From Undibacterium umbellatum (GTDB lineage Bacteria; Pseudomonadota; Gammaproteobacteria; Burkholderiales; Burkholderiaceae_D), in assembly GCF_014284125.1 (NCBI RefSeq), contig NZ_JACOFX010000002.1, positions 186,001 through 250,000 of the forward strand: a stretch of 64,000 nt of DNA, in the 5' to 3' direction. Within the stretch, counting starts at the first letter, position 1. Each line of letters opens with the position of its first letter. The translations under genes were made by a program, and so were the position numbers. The notes below the pieces were generated by a model, which made no database searches, was not told where the DNA came from, and was given only the letters and a program-made list of their open reading frames with translations. This document shows positions 61,742 through 64,000 of this stretch, one piece after another.

Positions 61742-64000
61742 TTGCGTAGGTATCTCAATAAAATGGTGCGTTGGCTGGCCTGTCTGGCCTTGACCTTTGT
61801 CGCGGTGTTGCAGGCAAATGCCATATTCCCCGTGACCCTGGTCGACAGAGTCGATAATTTTATCTATGACATGCGCATGCGTGTGCAGCCTACCAGGCTC
61901 AATAATGACATCGTCATCGTCAATATTGATGAAAAAAGCCTCAAGGAATATGGGCAATGGCCATGGAAGCGCAACACTCTGGCAAGTTTGTTGGAAAGAC
62001 TGACAGATGATTATCATGTCAGGGCCGTGGGCGTAGACGCCGTTTTTCCTGAACCTGATGGCAGTTCCGGGCTGGATGTTTTGGAAGACCTGGCAAAGAA
62101 GGAACTAAAAGATGATCAACACTTTCTGAATCAAATGGGCGGTCTTAGGACGCAACTGAATTTCGATGATCGTTTGGCGAAAACTTTGAATGGACGCCCC
62201 ATCGTACTTGGTTTCGCTTTGTCAAATGAGCTTGATGATCTCTCCAAAGGCTTATTGCCCAATCCGGCCTTTACCGATGCAGAACTCGGTGGCCGCCACC
62301 TTGAATCAGCTCTGTATACCAAGTACACAAGCAATCTTCCGGTCTTGCAAAGAGCGGCTATCGCAGGTGGCTTCTTTAATCCGTCTCCTGATTCTGATGG
62401 TGTCATTCGTCGTATACCTTTGCTGGCAAAATTCGGAACCGGCTACTACGAATCGCTTTCCCTGGCCACAGCCAGAGTCGCACTCAATGCCAGTAAAGTG
62501 AAACCAGTTTTCCTGCAGTCGGATGGTGTGAATTCCCAAAGTTATTTGAATGAATATGGCAGTATCGAAGCAATCAAACTCAATTCTTCTCCTAATCTCA
62601 CCGTTCCTTTAGAGCCTCTGCTAACTGCATTGATACAGTACAAGAGCAAGGGTGGCCCGCGCGGTGGTGGCTTTGTCTATGTGTCCGCCGCCGATGTGCT
62701 AAAGAAAAATCTGCCCGAAAACAAGCTGGCGAATAAAATTATCCTGATAGGTACGACATCTGCAGGTTTGAAGGATTTGCGTACAGCACCTGTGGGCCTG
62801 GACTTTCCCGGAGTGGAGATGCATGCCAATGTGATTGCTTCGATACTCGACGGTGACTTCAAACAGCGACCGGATACCAGCCGTGCATTTGAAGTGATGC
62901 AGATTATCTTATTGGGATTGCTGTTGACATTTGCATTGACCAGATTCAAGGCGCTGGCGGCCATCTTCTTTACTTCGCTCACTTATATCGCTGTTATTAG
63001 TTTCAATTACTGGATGTACCAGTCCTTTAATCTGGTACTGCCACTCGCGTCTGCACTGTTGTTGATATCCGCCTTGTTCGTCTTTAACCTCGCATGGGGT
63101 TATCTGGTTGAATCCAGAAAACTGCGCGGTGTAGTCAGACGTTTCGGTGAATATGTCGCACCTGAACTGGTTGCCGTCATGGCAGAGGAGCCTGACAGCT
63201 ATACCATGGAAGGTGAAATTCGTGAGCTGACTGTGATGTTCTCCGACGTGCGTGGTTTCACGACTATTTCCGAAAGCATGAGTGCTGCGGACTTGCGAGA
63301 ATATATCAATATCTACCTGACCGCGATGTCAGAAGAAATACGTGGTAATCGCGGCACCCTGGATAAATACATAGGTGACTGCGTCATGGCTTTTTGGGGT
63401 GCACCCGTGCGTCTGGACGACCATGCAAGGCTTGCCGTGGCCAGCGCATTGAAAATGCAGACCATCGCGCAAGGCCTGAGTGAAGACTTTGTCAAGCGCG
63501 GCTGGCCTGAGCTGAAGATAGGAGTGGGCTTGAATACCGGTGAAGTGCGCGTAGGTGACATGGGTTCCAAGATCAGACTGGCTTATACAGTCATGGGTGA
63601 TGCGGTGAACCTGTCTTCACGCCTGGAAGGAATTACCAAGGCTTATGGGGTAGGCATCGTGGTTGGTGAGGCGACAAAAACTGCTGCGCCAGAATTTGCT
63701 TATCGTGAGCTGGACAGGGTCAGGGTCAAAGGCAAGACCAGGCCCATCTCCATCTTTGAACCTATTGCCAACATAACTAGCATCGACGATGCCCAGTCTG
63801 CCTTGTTGGAGCTCTGGCATCAGGCACTTGATGATTTCCGTGCCCAGCAATGGGATGCTGCCGAAAAATCTTTCCTGTCGTATCTGGAAGTCCGTGCAGA
63901 AGACCTGGCTGCCCAGGAATTTCTGGAACGTATCACCCACTATCGGCAGAACCCGCTGCCTGCTGACTGGGATGGCGTCGCCACCTTTGTTAGCAAGTTC
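61742..64000 (+). CDS. CHASE2-domain adenylate/guanylate cyclase (partial, 3' end off the window)
   Basis: 753 codons are present. One N-terminal membrane segment, a periplasmic CHASE2 sensor (about 30-375; DRVDNFIYDMRMRVQPTRLN, DIVIVNIDEKSLKEYGQWPW, VGVDAVFPEPDG), three more membrane helices (about 380-460) and a class III cyclase domain (about 490-640). Catalytic residues are present: metal Asp in MFSDVRGFTTIS and DKYIGDCVMAFWGAP, and the Asn/Arg pair in GDAVNLSSRLEG. Makes cAMP or cGMP in response to an extracytoplasmic signal. The C-terminus (SALLELWHQALDDFRAQQWD, AAEKSFLSYLEVRAED) looks like a TPR-type tail. The start is TTG 61742 with GGGAGGT at 61731-61737; an in-frame ATG at 61730 is the alternative. 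Confidence 0.92.
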   Translation, partial: MRRYLNKMVRWLACLALTFVAVLQANAIFPVTLVDRVDNFIYDMRMRVQPTRLNNDIVIVNIDEKSLKEYGQWPWKRNTLASLLERLTDDYHVRAVGVDAVFPEPDGSSGLDVLEDLAKKELKDDQHFLNQMGGLRTQLNFDDRLAKTLNGRPIVLGFALSNELDDLSKGLLPNPAFTDAELGGRHLESALYTKYTSNLPVLQRAAIAGGFFNPSPDSDGVIRRIPLLAKFGTGYYESLSLATARVALNASKVKPVFLQSDGVNSQSYLNEYGSIEAIKLNSSPNLTVPLEPLLTALIQYKSKGGPRGGGFVYVSAADVLKKNLPENKLANKIILIGTTSAGLKDLRTAPVGLDFPGVEMHANVIASILDGDFKQRPDTSRAFEVMQIILLGLLLTFALTRFKALAAIFFTSLTYIAVISFNYWMYQSFNLVLPLASALLLISALFVFNLAWGYLVESRKLRGVVRRFGEYVAPELVAVMAEEPDSYTMEGEIRELTVMFSDVRGFTTISESMSAADLREYINIYLTAMSEEIRGNRGTLDKYIGDCVMAFWGAPVRLDDHARLAVASALKMQTIAQGLSEDFVKRGWPELKIGVGLNTGEVRVGDMGSKIRLAYTVMGDAVNLSSRLEGITKAYGVGIVVGEATKTAAPEFAYRELDRVRVKGKTRPISIFEPIANITSIDDAQSALLELWHQALDDFRAQQWDAAEKSFLSYLEVRAEDLAAQEFLERITHYRQNPLPADWDGVATFVSKF

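Overview
The window reads as chromosome of a Gram-negative betaproteobacterium, most likely Oxalobacteraceae (an Undibacterium/Herbaspirillum-like organism). This is inference from gene content and order, and no rRNA or tRNA gene was seen that could settle it. Supporting points are LptD-SurA outer-membrane biogenesis, the AmgK-MurU muramic acid recycling pair next to lptD, a RegB/RegA redox system beside a cyo quinol oxidase, DUF3391-type HD-GYP proteins and a HemP-Bfd iron operon. Coding density is high, base composition is near 50% GC, and most genes are ordinary core genes.

Layout. 1-1467: cytochrome b561 and two YceI proteins (minus). 1722-5828: fatty acid hydroxylase, purB, a GST and bacterioferritin. 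5829-8830: an AT-richer accessory patch with broken minus-strand ORFs, a 38-bp near-palindrome, and an intact lipoprotein plus HExxH-protein pair that looks like an effector/immunity module. 8830-10470: Fur-box-preceded iron operon hemP-hyp-bfd-tonB. 10746-16346: psd, then an HD-GYP plus multi-PAS kinase pair, then ahpC-ahpD. 16347-16830: repeat-rich intergenic DNA. 16832-20034: RpiR regulator, isoaspartyl peptidase, SPFH protein and a small membrane protein. 20388-25808: nudJ-mnmA (minus) and the transhydrogenase genes with panD inserted (plus). 25901-29091: gene remnant, arginase, ornithine cyclodeaminase and a divergent Lrp-type regulator. 29107-34368: double-receiver regulator, degenerate HD-GYP, LysE exporter, PHP-domain lipoprotein and a small protein. 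34463-41619: RegA, RegB, SURF1 and CyoDCBA. 41779-47508: MFS transporter, then amgK-murU-pepP-ubiH. 47641-53354: lptD-surA-pdxA-rsmA in the same order as in E. coli. 53358-56353: CheY-like regulator, pgi, a 35-residue membrane peptide and gloA. 56440-64000: a GAF-fused GspE-type ATPase, a class II cAMP phosphodiesterase, a GAF/HD-GYP protein and a CHASE2 adenylate/guanylate cyclase that runs off the edge.

Functional themes. Respiration and redox (RegBA + cyo, transhydrogenase, cytochrome b561, UbiH) and iron/peroxide handling (bfr, bfd, hemP, tonB, ahpCD) dominate. Second-messenger signalling is dense: three HD-GYP proteins, one with an apparently dead active site, plus cAMP synthesis and breakdown genes side by side. 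The best candidates for something undescribed are the lipoprotein/HExxH pair at 6842-8758 with its decayed neighbourhood, and the signalling cluster at 56440-64000.
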